From assembly GCA_003013855.2 (NCBI GenBank), contig ML058484.1, forward strand, positions 12,718,215 through 12,782,214: 64,000 nt of DNA, read 5' to 3'. The notes under the pieces are model-generated. The model did no database searches and was not told the origin of the DNA. It saw only the letters and a list, made by a program, of their open reading frames with translations. Origin of the DNA: Liriodendron chinense. Taxonomy: Eukaryota > Streptophyta > Magnoliopsida > Magnoliales > Magnoliaceae. How positions within the stretch are numbered: position 1 is the stretch's first letter; every line of letters starts with the position of its first letter. The translations under genes and the position numbers were made by a program. Shown here in pieces: positions 46,497 through 54,196 of this stretch.

Positions 46497-48530
46497 AACT
46501 ACGAGCCAGCCACAATGTGACCATGGCTCACAGGTGTGATCATGTGGGGAACACACGCAGTCAAGAAGGTCCTACATGGGGAGGGCAACGCACGTGTAAC
46601 CATGGCTCGCATGTGTGATCATGTAGGGTGCACATGTGGTCTTGAAAGCCCTATGTAGGAAGGGCTTGGTTGCATCAGTAGAAGCACGTGATTCAAAGAT
46701 ATCGTATCATTGGCATCAAATAGGAACTAGATCCAAGGAGCTCAACAGCACCCTAAACCATATTTGGGTCATCAATAACACTTCAGTAGTTGAAAGTTGA
46801 AACCAACCAAGTCCTCTGCAAGCTTAATGGAATAGCTGTAATCTAGCAAAAGGAGTCTCCACGTATCATAAAATCACTTGCCCTTGCTTAGTCATTCTTG
46901 TGTTCTTTTTTATGCAATAAATCATTATATTGTGACATGTAAACTCTATCACTATTATGTACTTAAGCTTAAAGCTAAAGACTGGATTACTCATTGCCAC
47001 AAGTTTCTTCTCTGTTTTCCACCGTCATAACTGGTAAAGAGAGCAAACTGGGAAACAATGTGAAGAATAAGCATCCAAATAGCCTCACTAAACTCCCCAA
47101 CTACCAACTAGGTTTCATTAACCATCTATAATCAACTCCATATAGATTAGCAAAGTATGCCATTGTTATACCCCATGCCACACCAACAAAATTCTATGCC
47201 AGCGAACACGTCAACGGTAAAGGTTGGCATTCATGAAATTCCAAAAGAAACTTTCCCAAGTCCTTCCAATTGCAAGGAACCAATGGGTAGCAGACTACAA
47301 TTTCCACAAAACCACCGAAAATGCACACATCAGTCTAACCAGTGTTTTACATTAAAAAAAAATAATAATAAATTAACTAATTAAAAAAATAGCATGTAGC
47401 GTGATGTTCAACCCTCTAAAGCATGAGGTGTAAGCTACGTAGCATGTAGTGTGAGCTACATGCTAGTTTTAGATTTTTAATGGAAATAATGTGAAAAATA
47501 GGGCAAATAGTAAATATAAAGATAAAAATAGCAATGGAATTTATTTAATACAGTTCTCATATTATTTCACTAAATCATTGAAAACACTAACTAACGATTA
47601 GTAGAAAAATGTTAAAAATAATTTAAAATGTTAATGGATTCTACTGTTTTAGTAAAAAAATAACATGTAGAATAGGCTACATAGCATGTAGTGTAGCATA
47701 TAGCGTATGACACATTGAATTTAGCATATGCGACTTGTGAATTGAACTATTTTCAGGAGTTATGTGGGGGTGAAGTGTAATCTATGCTACATAGCGCGAA
47801 GTCTATGCTATGGAACATAGCGTAAGTTCCCCACTACATAGTGTACACTATTTAAAATACTAGCTCTAACTAACATGATCAATATCCAAGTTTAACCACT
47901 GCCCAATCACCCATCAACGATCATGAACAAACTCCTATGAAATCAAGCTTCCAAAATAGAGCCCACTTTATAGATTGTAACTATTTGCAAAACAGAGATC
48001 ACCGGTCCCCCTATCCCAACCTTGTAACAGGAATCTCCACCAAAGCAAAGAGCTCAAGGCCCTAGCGACTTGTTCAAACCAAGTTTTAAGCTTATGAATA
48101 AATAAGGTTGTCCAGGCTAAATAAACAATAGTGCATGCTAATGCCACAGATTATTGTGAATATGTGATGCAACCAACAGCTTTCTTCCTTCGTTGCTTCC
48201 AATAATCTCTGACTTGCTAAACAACAGTGAAAGCTTCACAAAGACATAAAAACAAAGAGAAAAAGGCAATGTGGTTATGCATACCAAAACTTTTGCAGCT
48301 AATGATCTAGAAGGGCCTCTCCTTGAGAGCGTGTTAAGTGCTACCTCCGCAGCAGCATGCTCTGCCTGTCTCAAAGTGCTGCAAAAGCTTGGACTCTCGA
48401 AAATCTCGCCATTAAAATTAACAGTCGCCTTGAACCGTGGGGCATGATCCGGTCCTTCCCGGATACATGCATACGATGGAAGGTTAAAGCAGCTTCTTTG
48501 AGCTAACTCTTGCAATTGGTTCTTATACAT
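26858..48530 (-). CDS. DRB2: double-stranded RNA-binding protein, DRB2/3/5 clade (three coding exons)
   Basis: Spliced CDS join(48285-48530, 29819-30038, 26858-28179) on the minus strand gives 595 residues. DRB proteins bind dsRNA and work with Dicer-like enzymes in small-RNA biogenesis. Two dsRNA-binding domains come first: residues about 1-70 (MYKNQLQELAQRSCFNLPSY, then ATVNFNGEIF, ending AEHAAAEVALNTL) and about 83-152 (VYKNLLQETAHRAG, GHIPVFSCTVELAG, KNAAMAAWSALKQ). After them comes the clade motif DEQEQVIIARAL and a roughly 440-residue Pro/Gln/Ser-rich tail. The match to Arabidopsis DRB2 is near-identical in domain 1 by memory; the tail is longer than in that protein but usual for DRBs of this clade in other plants. 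The symbol denotes the clade, since DRB2, DRB3 and DRB5 cannot be separated here. The exon phases (0, then 1) agree and all sites are GT-AG. The second intron is 18,246 bp. Confidence 0.9.
28180..29818 (-). other. DRB intron between exons 2 and 3 (1,639 bp)
   Basis: GTATGC...GTGCAG boundaries. It contains a perfect 10-bp hairpin (GGAGCACTAT, 28768-28777, against 28784-28793), inverted words CAATCATCAGGTG/CACCTGATGATTG at about 29038 and 29102, and a degenerate tandem repeat at 29385-29645. No gene of its own. Confidence 0.85.
29385..29645. repeat. three degenerate ~100-bp tandem units in DRB intron
   Basis: GATTCC-CACCATTTCGTGCAATCC, GATTCC-CGCCATTTCTTGTAATCC and a third CTCGCTGTTTTCAGCAATCC version appear at about 29393, 29490 and 29600. 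Each is followed by ACAGT/AACGGTG and AACAATGATTTT. Likely the body of an old MITE. Confidence 0.5.
29819..30038 (-). CDS. DRB2: DRB coding exon 2 (dsRBD 2)
   Basis: Acceptor AACATGCAG precedes GATGAGACT (Asp-Glu-Thr). The exon holds 73 codons plus one base and ends at T before donor GTATGC. It encodes the second dsRBD, with the KKQAQKNAAMAAW helix expected for RNA binding. Confidence 0.92.
30480..30680 (+). mobile_element. L1-type LINE 3' end fragment
   Basis: Has the TTTGGCTTTTGCTTCTAATA and AAAATTCCATCATCTTTC ending typical of plant L1 3' UTRs, followed by an A-rich stretch. The closely similar ending of the LINE at 42190-43095 (CAATAAAAGATCGTCATC) supports this. Confidence 0.55.
30755..30786. 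repeat. A32 homopolymer
   Basis: Thirty-two consecutive A, preceded by CTT repeats and AACTTTATTAAATT. Possibly a retroposon tail, but no body upstream can be assigned. Confidence 0.9.
30935..31430 (-). pseudogene. L1 LINE RNase H domain remnant
   Basis: The minus strand encodes WESPPLGWWKLNVDKSL, the conserved start of the plant LINE RNase H domain, then after a frame shift ARADKDTICMTFSSPSSIG. Catalytic residues beyond the first Asp (in NVD) cannot be followed because of frame breaks. Confidence 0.65.
32261..32466. repeat. two ~102-bp tandem units (LTR-like)
   Basis: CAAAGTCTGCACTAGTGACT at 32261 and CAAAGACTGCACTAGTAACT at 32363 start near-identical units containing TCTAGAATATTCTAATGT and GTTTACCAAGTTTAAGTC. 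A TATA-like TTATAAATATGGG follows at about 32550, so this may be the U3 of an LTR remnant. Confidence 0.7.
32845..33020 (-). pseudogene. possible LINE RNase H C-terminal remnant
   Basis: The minus strand reads VEFHHVSREAIDNADTLARSG, matching the pattern of LINE RNase H ends (HVxREANxxADxLAxxG). Short, so the assignment is tentative. Confidence 0.4.
33066..34019 (-). repeat. 3' LTR of the chromovirus
   Basis: 954 bp. It keeps a cluster of GC-rich palindromes (TCGGGCGCCCGA at 33705-33716 and 33819-33830, with diverged copies between). The last part of the pol reading frame, past the chromodomain, runs into this LTR and stops at about 33935. Confidence 0.95.
33935..34366 (-). pseudogene. chromodomain at pol C-terminus
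   Basis: After the integrase, EEIEEILDDEIVSTRDGGFQ, YLVKWKNKPSSESTWL and LLECYK form a chromodomain with the expected order of acidic strand, hydrophobic YLVKWK core and a C-terminal helix. Such domains steer chromoviruses to marked chromatin. The aromatic cage is only partly conserved (W of VKW present). The frame continues into the 3' LTR. Confidence 0.88.
34020..34031 (-). other. polypurine tract of the chromovirus
   Basis: Minus strand CCGAGGGGAAT lies directly before the 3' LTR, as required for plus-strand DNA priming. Confidence 0.7.
34486..35640 (-). pseudogene. chromovirus integrase
   Basis: Zinc-binding HHCC domain (LHSGRIAGHFGRDKT, then QCRKCQLAK) at about 35340-35215. The catalytic core has Asp in ISMDFVLGLP and Asp in IVSDRDVRF. 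A frameshift near 35150 and an in-frame stop at 34852 directly after HPQTDG break it. The remainder (VNRSLGNLLRCLVGEH) lies in a second open frame to 34486. Confidence 0.9.
35710..37149 (-). pseudogene. chromovirus reverse transcriptase and RNase H
   Basis: Conserved RT blocks in order: ALLTPKKDGTWRMCVDSRAI, TIFFKIDLKSGYHQI, GLTNAPSTFMRVM, and the active-site box VVYFDDIFIYS (about 36310), a YFDD variant of YVDD. The connection follows (ATFYRQFIRGFSTLMAPIT) and RNase H starts FKVACDASGVGIGGVL. A stop at about 35796 interrupts RNase H, which resumes as MFSDHVALRYLHSQ at 35708. This is the longest intact frame of the element (457 codons). Confidence 0.92.
37150..37535 (-). pseudogene. chromovirus aspartic protease
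   Basis: Encodes CKVIVDSGSCQNVIS with the catalytic D-S-G preserved (about 37390), then VSWVDKTSLPVTHQC and, in another frame, VGHVILSRPWLFEN. The frame is disturbed between about 37235 and 37150. Confidence 0.85.
37536..38747 (-). pseudogene. chromovirus gag with CCHC zinc knuckle
   Basis: Starts MPTRRGRGF (38747). It contains a coiled-coil-like QLSEQLAQLIQKITALEAG segment, the gag core (SFDGLLNPKAFFDWVADMD, MKLVGQAKLFW), then after a frame change near 38150 LREKYLPLSYRQKLFDQW. The zinc knuckle CYKCGNLGHMLNQC (CX2CX4HX4C, about 37690) is intact. A second break lies near 37945. The core is the retrotransposon gag fold that packages the RNA. Confidence 0.9.
39019..39037 (-). other. primer-binding site of the chromovirus
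   Basis: Directly inside the 5' LTR the minus strand reads TTTGGTATAAGAGATTAGG, a diverged match to the initiator-methionine tRNA complement TGGTATCAGAGC used by many plant LTR elements. Confidence 0.65.
39040..39921 (-). repeat. 5' LTR of the chromovirus
   Basis: 882 bp, TG...CA ends with the inverted words TGATG and CATCA. It is shorter than the other LTR because a GC-rich stretch with several GGGCGCCCGA motifs (between about 39660 and 39750) has been lost. Confidence 0.95.
41208..41814. mobile_element. hAT-type MITE, family CAGTGTTTT, copy 1
   Basis: Ends CAGTGTTTTAAATAGC and GCTATCGAAAACACTG are inverted. Flanks GTCTAAGG and GTATGAGG match at 6 of 8. The interior is full of TAGCGTAG/CTACGCTA words. 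It has grown by a 32-base G run and a diverged centre. Confidence 0.75.
41652..41683. repeat. G32 homopolymer
   Basis: Thirty-two consecutive G on the plus strand (C on the DRB transcript), inside MITE copy 1. Long enough to fold as a G-quadruplex in DNA, and also a likely site of sequencing or assembly error. Confidence 0.85.
42190..43095 (+). pseudogene. L1 LINE C-terminal region and 3' UTR
   Basis: FWFWDNWWVGDRPLKDVYFP is followed by the RT zinc-binding domain (zf-RVT) RRFSVHSFYGMLG, ALPKVTAFAWLVGRNRVLTI, LQERSLVLPNCSVMC and NHLFIHCPFLQKLWDKL, stopping at 42773. The Cys/His pattern (CSVMC ... HLFIHC) is that of plant L1 ORF2 ends. The 3' UTR ends CAATAAAAGATCGTCATC plus an A-rich tail. 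The 5' part of ORF2 is missing. Confidence 0.85.
43301..43324. repeat. T-run and nearby duplicated segment
   Basis: About 24 T. The words ACATGCACATTCCAAG occur before it (about 43283) and again at about 43454, and two A-runs lie at 43499 and 43556. 43096-43870 holds no coding sequence. Confidence 0.7.
43878..44430. mobile_element. hAT-like MITE (GGGGGTGTTTG ends) carrying a nested F1 element
   Basis: GGGGGTGTTTGTTTTTCATT at the left faces AATGGAAATCAAACAGGCCC at the right, and GTAAGTAATTATTAC faces GTAAGTAATAATTAC inside. Terminal GTTTG/CAAAC words are common in hAT MITEs. An F1 fold-back element lies within it at 44008-44315. Confidence 0.7.
44008..44315. mobile_element. fold-back family F1, nested in a hAT-like MITE
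   Basis: GTGGGGCCCATTGTGAT and ATCACAGTGGGCCCAC are the inverted ends, and CCATGCCGTCCATCTG faces ATGGACGGTGTGGAT. Because it lies within the larger MITE, it inserted later. Confidence 0.8.
44644..44884. mobile_element. TIR element, CAAGGTAT ends
   Basis: CAAGGTATGCAAAAAC faces ACGTAATACCTTG, and the interior has GGCCGTTAC/GTAACGG words in both orientations around a T run (44770-44793). No clear target duplication. Confidence 0.55.
45010..46060 (-). pseudogene. decayed Ty3/gypsy integrase, split by a MITE
   Basis: On the minus strand, fragments resembling CxxCLLGK (about 46040), MDFVLGYQ (about 45425), LRQFFLMIEMLNL (the region of SDRD in intact integrases) and SADRRSKQKW follow the order of a chromovirus integrase core. 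The MITE at 45440-45954 sits in the middle, and its 8-bp duplication lies within the integrase sequence. Heavily mutated. Confidence 0.55.
45440..45954. mobile_element. hAT-type MITE, family CAGTGTTTT, copy 2, perfect TSD
   Basis: CAGTGTTTTAAATA and TATTTAAAACACTG are perfect terminal inverted repeats, flanked by identical 8-mers GCTAAGAT (45432-45439 and 45955-45962). This is the signature of hAT transposition. Interior AT-rich with TAGCGTAG-type words. Confidence 0.92.
46446..46492. repeat. (GT)n microsatellite
   Basis: An uninterrupted GT tract of about 46 bases within the DRB intron. Confidence 0.95.
46516..46667. repeat. two ~76-bp tandem units
   Basis: GTGACCATGGCTCACAGGTG and GTAACCATGGCTCGCATGTG start two similar units. 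Each runs through GTGATCATGT, CACACG or CACATG and CCTACATGGGGAGGGC or CCTATGTAGGAAGGGC. Confidence 0.75.
47340..47862. mobile_element. hAT-type MITE, family CAGTGTTTT, copy 3
   Basis: CAGTGTTTTAC at the left faces TATTTAAAATACTAG at the right; flanks AGTCTAAC and GCTCTAAC match at 6 of 8. The interior has TAGCATGTAG/CTACATGCTA words as in the other two copies. More decayed than copy 2. 46670-47330 before it holds nothing recognised. Confidence 0.7.
48285..48530 (-). CDS. DRB2: DRB coding exon 1 (dsRBD 1)
   Basis: 82 codons from ATG (48530-48528) to Val-Leu, then donor GTATGC (48284 downward). Upstream ATGTGCAG followed by GT places a splice acceptor two bases before the ATG, so the leader is spliced and the exon proper starts at 48532. 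The exon encodes the complete first dsRBD, including the C-terminal helix EHAAAEVALNTL with which such domains grip the RNA groove. Confidence 0.92.
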
Positions 48531-50085
48531 ACCTGCACATGACATTGAATGGATAAGACAAACCCAAATCACCAAAGCCAGTAACCATCCACATATGAAA
48601 AAGAAATTATTTACTACATATAAACACATCAGCTAGGCTATTGTTTTTTAAAAGAATCATCTCTTAAGAATGATTGAAACACCCCGAGGTCAATGGAATT
48701 TCCATCATTCCGATAAGATTGTGAACGGTCAGTCTAAATATAAGGAAAAGGTAAACCAGTGATGTGAGTTCCAGCATTAAAGTGAGGAAAAGCCCTCACA
48801 TCGCAGTTGAATTTCTTCTAGTCCAATTCGAAAGTAATGTAATTGCAATTGGGATCTCAATTCCTCAATATTAATCCTAAGGCCGCCCATCACAGTTAGT
48901 CATTTTTACTTTATTAGACTAATAAATTGCAATTCAACCCCAAAGTGTTTCCAAATGCACCCTGAAAGAAACAAGAATCTATACAATGAAGAGCGCAATA
49001 GCTCATACGCCATTTGAATAACATGTTTTCCATAGTGAAATGATAAACCCAAGATGGGCGTTCCATTTCACACCATGTTTGGCTGACCCATTAAAGGGTT
49101 GGAAAAGGCAGAATTCTGCTGAAAATCACAAAACATTTCCACCCAGCAGGATTAAGCCCTATCCTATATGTATCTAACTGCAAAATCAAAAAACAATTTG
49201 AAAAAGATTACAAAACAATAGAAAGAGCAAAAACCAACCTCCAGTACTGTCTTCTATAAATGCATGAGAATAGAATTAAACAACAGAAGGAAAATCTCTC
49301 TTCCACCAATTCAACGAGAACACAAGAAAATTATCATCTTGAACCTCTCGAAATCTTCAGAAAAACACCGAAAAACAATTTGCATATCATTACACCTGCA
49401 AAAAATCATAGAATCATAAAATGAATTACCACAAATAAAAATAAAAAATCCACAAATGATCTAACACTAAAAATTCATCTCCTCTATTAAATTCACTTCA
49501 TCAAAAATTAAAACAAAATCCAAATGAAATTATAAATAATAAACCCAATTCCAAAAAGAAAAAAGAAAAAAAACAAATTACCCGACGCGCCACAAGAAAA
49601 CTCATCTTTTCTACTGAATTCTCCCAACCAAATCCATTGACCGCCTGAAAAATCAAAATAAAACCAAATAATGAAAACCCATCTGCTAAAAAGAAAAACC
49701 CACAAATTATCTGACCCTGAAAATTCATCTTCTCTACTAAATGCGCTACGCCAAATCCGCCAACCACCGGAAAAGCAAACAAGAAAACAGCACAAAAAAC
49801 CAAAAACTAAAAAACCCATTTCATAAAATTAAAAACCAACCTCGATCAGATCGCCAGAAACCCAAAAAATGAAAAACAGAATCTCAATCAGATCAGAAAC
49901 CCCACTTCAGAAACTACCATAAAAAATGAAAACTAAAAAAGTCCACATTTAAAGCTGTAAATACAAAAGAGGAGAAGAGAGCTGACCTTAGTAGTTATAC
50001 AAGCTGTCGGAAATCTGACTTCCGGGGGGTATGATGATCGGAGAGTGGACGGAAACTGACGTCAAATTGGCCGGAGGGATCTTGA
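48531..50085 (-). promoter_or_regulatory. DRB 5' leader with intron, and proximal promoter
   Basis: The acceptor ATGTGCAG two bases before the start codon shows that the leader is spliced. A plausible donor is ACTAAG/GTCAGC at about 49985, giving an intron of about 1.45 kb; an internal leader exon (about 49240-49396, GCAG...GGAG/GTTGGT) is also possible. The interval is A-rich on plus, i.e. T-rich on the transcript, as introns are. The transcription start was not determined. Confidence 0.5.
50057..50064. promoter_or_regulatory. TGACGTCA bZIP-type site near the DRB start
   Basis: A perfect palindromic TGACGTCA, the core bound by plant bZIP (TGA/HY5-type) factors, about 1.5 kb upstream of the ATG and next to the probable first leader exon. 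Functional relevance is inferred from position only. Confidence 0.4.
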
Positions 50086-50170
50086 ATGGGTGTGAAAAGA
50101 TCTAGACAAACTGAATTTTCACACCCATTTATTGAGTGGAGTAGTCATCATATCTGCTCTCTTTCTACTC

Positions 50171-50366
50171 ATCGGTTCCATGAATATATTTTTAAGAGGA
50201 TCGGTAACATGCAATGTGAGAGCACAAATTCGTATGCTCTCGCGAATCGCCATTCAGATGGCTACACATCCGGACCGTTCATCTGGTGGGGCACACATGC
50301 CATGTCTGTTGCACGGCGACAGGATGTGATTGTAGGTTCCATGCATGTGTTAAATGCGGAGAACGC
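50171..50366. repeat. block B, partial copy 1, upstream of DRB
   Basis: CCATGAATATATTTTTAAGAGG and TGCAATGTGAGAGCA match block B at 50990-51037 and 51790-51840. The following GGGGCACACATGCC and CCATGCATGTGTTAAAT are repeated at about 51610-51690. Confidence 0.55.
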
Positions 50367-50850
50367 GGATTAGGTGCGACCTTGGCCAGGTGGGCGTGGT
50401 GCTGACCGTGGGGTCCACCTTGATGTATATGTTATATATCCAAGCCGTCCATCAGTTTTGGAAGCTCTTTGTAGGGCATGTTCTCAAAAAATGAAGCAGA
50501 TAAAAATCTCAGGTGGACCACACATTAGGTATTGAATTCTCACCATTGAAAACTTTTTAGGGTCACAAAAGATTTGGATCAAACTAACATTTGTGTTTTC
50601 CCTTCATCCATGTTTTTGTAGCCTTATCAACGGATTGGATGGCAAATAAACTTCCCGTAGACCCTTAGAAGTTTTTAATGGTGGACGTTCAATGACTATT
50701 TTTTTCATGTGGTGTGGTCACATGAGATTTATATCTGCTTTATTTTAGGAACCATGATTTGAAATGAGCTGGGAAAATTGATGGACGGCGTGGCTGTAAA
50801 GCACATACATTAAGGTAGGCTCCATGATCAGGGTCGCAGCCACCTGATCC
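50367..50850. mobile_element. fold-back family F1, complete
   Basis: GGATTAGGTGCGACC faces CGCAGCCACCTGATCC, and GTGGGGTCCACCTTGATGTA faces TACATTAAGGTAGGCTCCAT. Contains GTGGACCACACATTAGG and GGATGGCAAATAAAC family words. Confidence 0.75.
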
Positions 50851-50878
50851 CCTTCAAATTTGGAATGGGATGGTGGGT

Positions 50879-51037
50879 GATCCACTACACAGCTTCATAG
50901 GTTAAGCTTGGCCTCCGGCGGTGTGTGGGTCCACCGTCGTGTTTGTTTGACATTCAGTCTGTCCAGCGTGGGCGATTCCTCGTGCCATGAATATATTTTT
51001 AACCGATCAGTACCGTGCAACGCGGGAGCACCGATGG
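50879..51037. repeat. block B copy 2
   Basis: TCCACTACACAGCTTCATAG, GTTAAGCTTGGCCTCCG, CATTCAGTCTGTCC and TGCAACGCGGGAGCA are repeated at 51703-51840 in the same orientation. Copy 2 carries a short extra stretch after GTCTGTCC. Confidence 0.75.
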
Positions 51038-51059
51038 TGATAGTCCCGACGCGCGGCTA

Positions 51060-51545
51060 AGGTGGCGATGTTGGTGGATTCCTGACTGTGGGGCCCATCT
51101 TGATGCATGTGTCTTACATCCATGCCGTCCATCTGTTCCACCACTCACATTAGGTCACAAGAAAAAAATTCAGCACATCCAAATTTCAAGTGGACCACAC
51201 TACAAGAAACAGTGTTGATTGCTAATAAAACTTATTGGAGATGACAAAAGGTTTGGATCAAGCTGATATTTATGTGATCCCTTCATCCAGGTCTTTGTGA
51301 CCTTATCAACAGATTGGATGGAAAATAAACATTACGGTGGTCTCCAGGTAATTTTTAATGGTGGGTATTTAATCACCACTGATTTCCTATGGCGTGGTCC
51401 ACCTGGGATTTGGATCTGCTCCATTTTAGGTCTCTTAATCTAAAATGATCCGAAGAAACGAATGGTCGACGTGGATGTAAGACACATACGTCAAGGTGGC
51501 CTCCACAGTTAGGCTCTATAGTTGGCGATCCACCCACCTCGGTGG
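51060..51545. mobile_element. fold-back family F1, between block B copies
   Basis: TGTGGGGCCCATCTTGATGC faces TACGTCAAGGTGGCCTCCAC, and TGTCTTACATCCATGCCGTC faces GACGTGGATGTAAGACACAT. Exact ends uncertain. Confidence 0.75.
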
Positions 51546-51702
51546 ATCCTCCGAAGCCGTGCTCCCCTCCCATCTTTTCATGTGCCTGAGAATGAGATCT
51601 GGACCGTTCATCAGGTCGGGCACACTTGGTATGTCCGTTAGACTGGGAAGGGTTTTATGTGAGTGCCATGCATGTGTTGAATTTGGAACGTTGATTGAGG
51701 CA

Positions 51703-51840
51703 GATCCACTGCAAAGCTTTGTACGTTAAGCTTAGCCTCCGACATGGTGTGTGGGGTCCACCATCGTGTTTGCTAGACATTCAGTCTGTCCATGAATACA
51801 TTTTTAAGAGGACTGGTATCATGCAACGCGGGAGCATGGA
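51703..51840. repeat. block B copy 3
   Basis: Direct copy of 50879-51037 (GATCCACTGCAAAGCTTTGT, GTTAAGCTTAGCCTCCG, ACATTCAGTCTGTCCATGAA, CATGCAACGCGGGAGCA). It joins GTCTGTCC directly to ATGAATACATTT, unlike copy 2. Confidence 0.75.
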
Positions 51841-52002
51841 TTGAAATGTTTATTCATGGTTGCCATTCCCATAGGCTTCTCGATTTCTCCCACCTTTAAT
51901 GTGTGGCTGAGAGATCTGGAGCGTTCATTGGGTGGGGCACAATTAGTGTGTTTGTTGGATGGAGCCAAATTACCCGACTGCAGGAAGTTGTACAATCAGA
52001 TG

Positions 52003-52335
52003 CTAGCCTGGGACCACCATAATGTTTGTAAGAACTCCATCCCGTCCATCCATTTTACCAGTACATTTTTTGGTAGTAAGCCCAAAATAGAGGCAAATCC
52101 AAAACTCAAGTGGGCCACACAATAGGAAAAAGTGAGGAGAGAAATACCTACAGTTGATACCTTCCAAGGTCCATAGTGATGTTCATATGCCCTTCAAAAC
52201 TCTCTTAAAGTCAGTAATGAACTCAACACAAAGATACTAGCCCAGTCCATTCCCTATTGTTTCCTATTGTGTGGCCTGTTTGGATTTTGAATCTACCTCA
52301 ATTTTATACTCATGTCTTACGGTGAGCATTGCTCT
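52003..52335. mobile_element. fold-back family F1, diverged
   Basis: GGGACCACCATAATGTTTGT, CCCGTCCATCCATTTTACC and AGTGGGCCACACAATAGG words, followed by a partial reverse arm ending near TCTTACGGTGAGC. 52336-53875 is AT-rich and without a recognised gene; 53665-53870 has GCCC/GGGC words as in the TIR element at 24796. Confidence 0.55.
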
Positions 52336-53879
52336 GCAAGCAGGCTTTGCACACTCTTAGCTTTCTTTCTATGTTATATATAACTAGGATGTGGTCCAGA
52401 TTTAGATTTAATAATGCAATCAAGCTGGAATCGTTACTAGCTAATAAAAACTCGAAATGTCCAACCAGTTACAAACCATAGAACTGCTCGAGAGTTGAGA
52501 AATCTAAGATTCTCCAACTTCAATGACTCCTGCCGTTGATTTATGGTGAGACACTATAAGCAAGTGCTCTAGTGATGTAAAAAAAAGGACCATTCACCTT
52601 CTTTGCCCCCACACAACATCTACGGTATTTGCTTTACGAGATTTTAAGTTTCGAAAAAGATTTAACTTCTAAAAAAATATACCTAAGTTGACCTACAGGC
52701 ACACTATGCTCAATGTTAGGCTAACTAGCTGGAATAAGAAAATGAGAAAGAAAGAAGGTAATGATAGATATGCAAGTAATGAAATATGTGGATTAATATG
52801 GAAGCCTGAATAAGATATGAGAAGGAGAATAAGAGACTTATACTTTTCTATTAAATGGATAATCAGATGCCCTCAACCCTAACCCTACTTGTATACTTGA
52901 GGAAACTTAATTCTTTTTTTGACAATTTTTGTTTATTTTGAATCTGATAGTGGTTTGGTGTGGTAGAGGAGATGGCTTAGAGAACTCCCAAAGGAGGCTT
53001 CTCTAGAAGCCCTTATCACCCTCCAAGCTCCTCAAAGACGATTTCTTGCTCTCATAACCCTTCTCTTAAGCCTACCCAAGACCTTTTAAGTAAGGCCAAG
53101 TGTTCAAGTGAGGGAAATGAACCATATTTTTAGAGAGGAAATTGGTGGGAATCAAATTCCCATTGGTGAATAGGCGGCTTCATTCTTAATTTTTTGAGGT
53201 GTTGTCTAATGAGAAGGGCTTGTTGTGCTAATAAGTGAACTTTGATCATTGATAGGAATCAAGTTTTCGCTGATACTTTATCACATTTTTAAGGAATTTT
53301 TGCTTTCTTCTCAGCTCAAGGTTCCAACCTTGTGGTCTAGGTGATGCCATGTCATTGGTGAGAATTGGATTCTTACTGGAACTTTTTGGCTGATCTAAAC
53401 CGTTGGTTGGCTCCAGGAGGTCTTCGAAATCCCTTCGCATGAACCTTCAGGTTTATAATGCTGTTGATCCAAGGCTAATCTTAAGGTTTGTCTAAATTAT
53501 GCAAAGTAGTTTCTCTCATTCTAGGTGGGGTGTCTATAATTTCTCACACAAATCATAGGGAGCCTATGGTTGAGGGTTGTAGGCAATCCTCAACCAATTC
53601 TGTCAGGTGGACTGAAAAATTGGATTAATTGGGCTAAAGGGTGTCAAAGGACGGAGTTAGGGCTAGGCCAACCTCTATCAAGCCAGGCCCACATTGTTCT
53701 ATGTAGGCCCAAACCAGGCCCTAGCTCATGACGTGGTCAAGAGTCCAGCCCAAAATGTGTACTTGGGCCCGAGCTTTAATCCATCCCAATTGAAAAACGA
53801 GCTTGAGTTTTAAGCCCAAACCTAGCTTTGGCCTAACACTCTAGCCCAAGTCCAAAGCCCATCAGCCCTAATTGGCACA

Positions 53880-54196
53880 TAGTGTGTGTTGCCACTCAGG
53901 TGGGCCATACAGGCAATAACCTTTTCCATTGCTTATCTCGCCCACTGTTTTTACATATGCCATCCAATCCATTAAAAAGACATGACTCTCTACCATGCAT
54001 GGACAGCCCAAAAATCAAGGGATTCCGAAAGTCAGATGGGCCACTTTAGTGTTTTAGGTTATGATTTTTACATGGTGTGGCCCACCTGAGTTTTGGATCA
54101 TCCTATTTTTTTTTCCTGAAGAAGAACATGAGTGGGATCACACGATGGACGGATTGGATATCAATCACGCATCACAGTGGGCCCCACAAATCACGT
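53880..54196. mobile_element. fold-back family F1, diverged, right arm clearest
   Basis: TGGTGTGGCCCACCTGAGTT, GATGGACGGATTGGATATC and CATCACAGTGGGCCCCAC form a typical right arm; the left part (CAGGTGGGCCATACAGG) is more diverged. 54197-54696 has no feature I recognise. Confidence 0.6.

Larger units (their letters stand above)
30039..48284 (-). other. giant 18.2-kb intron of the DRB gene
   Basis: Bounded by donor GTATGC and acceptor AACATGCAG, separating the two dsRBD exons. Both flanking exons are in phase 0 and their products join exactly as in known DRB proteins (AAKVL then DETGVYKN). About 7 kb is a single chromovirus; LINE pieces, MITEs, a fold-back element and an old integrase relic make up much of the rest. 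Stretches with nothing recognisable include 31440-32260, 33020-33065, 39927-41200 and 46670-47330. Confidence 0.88.
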
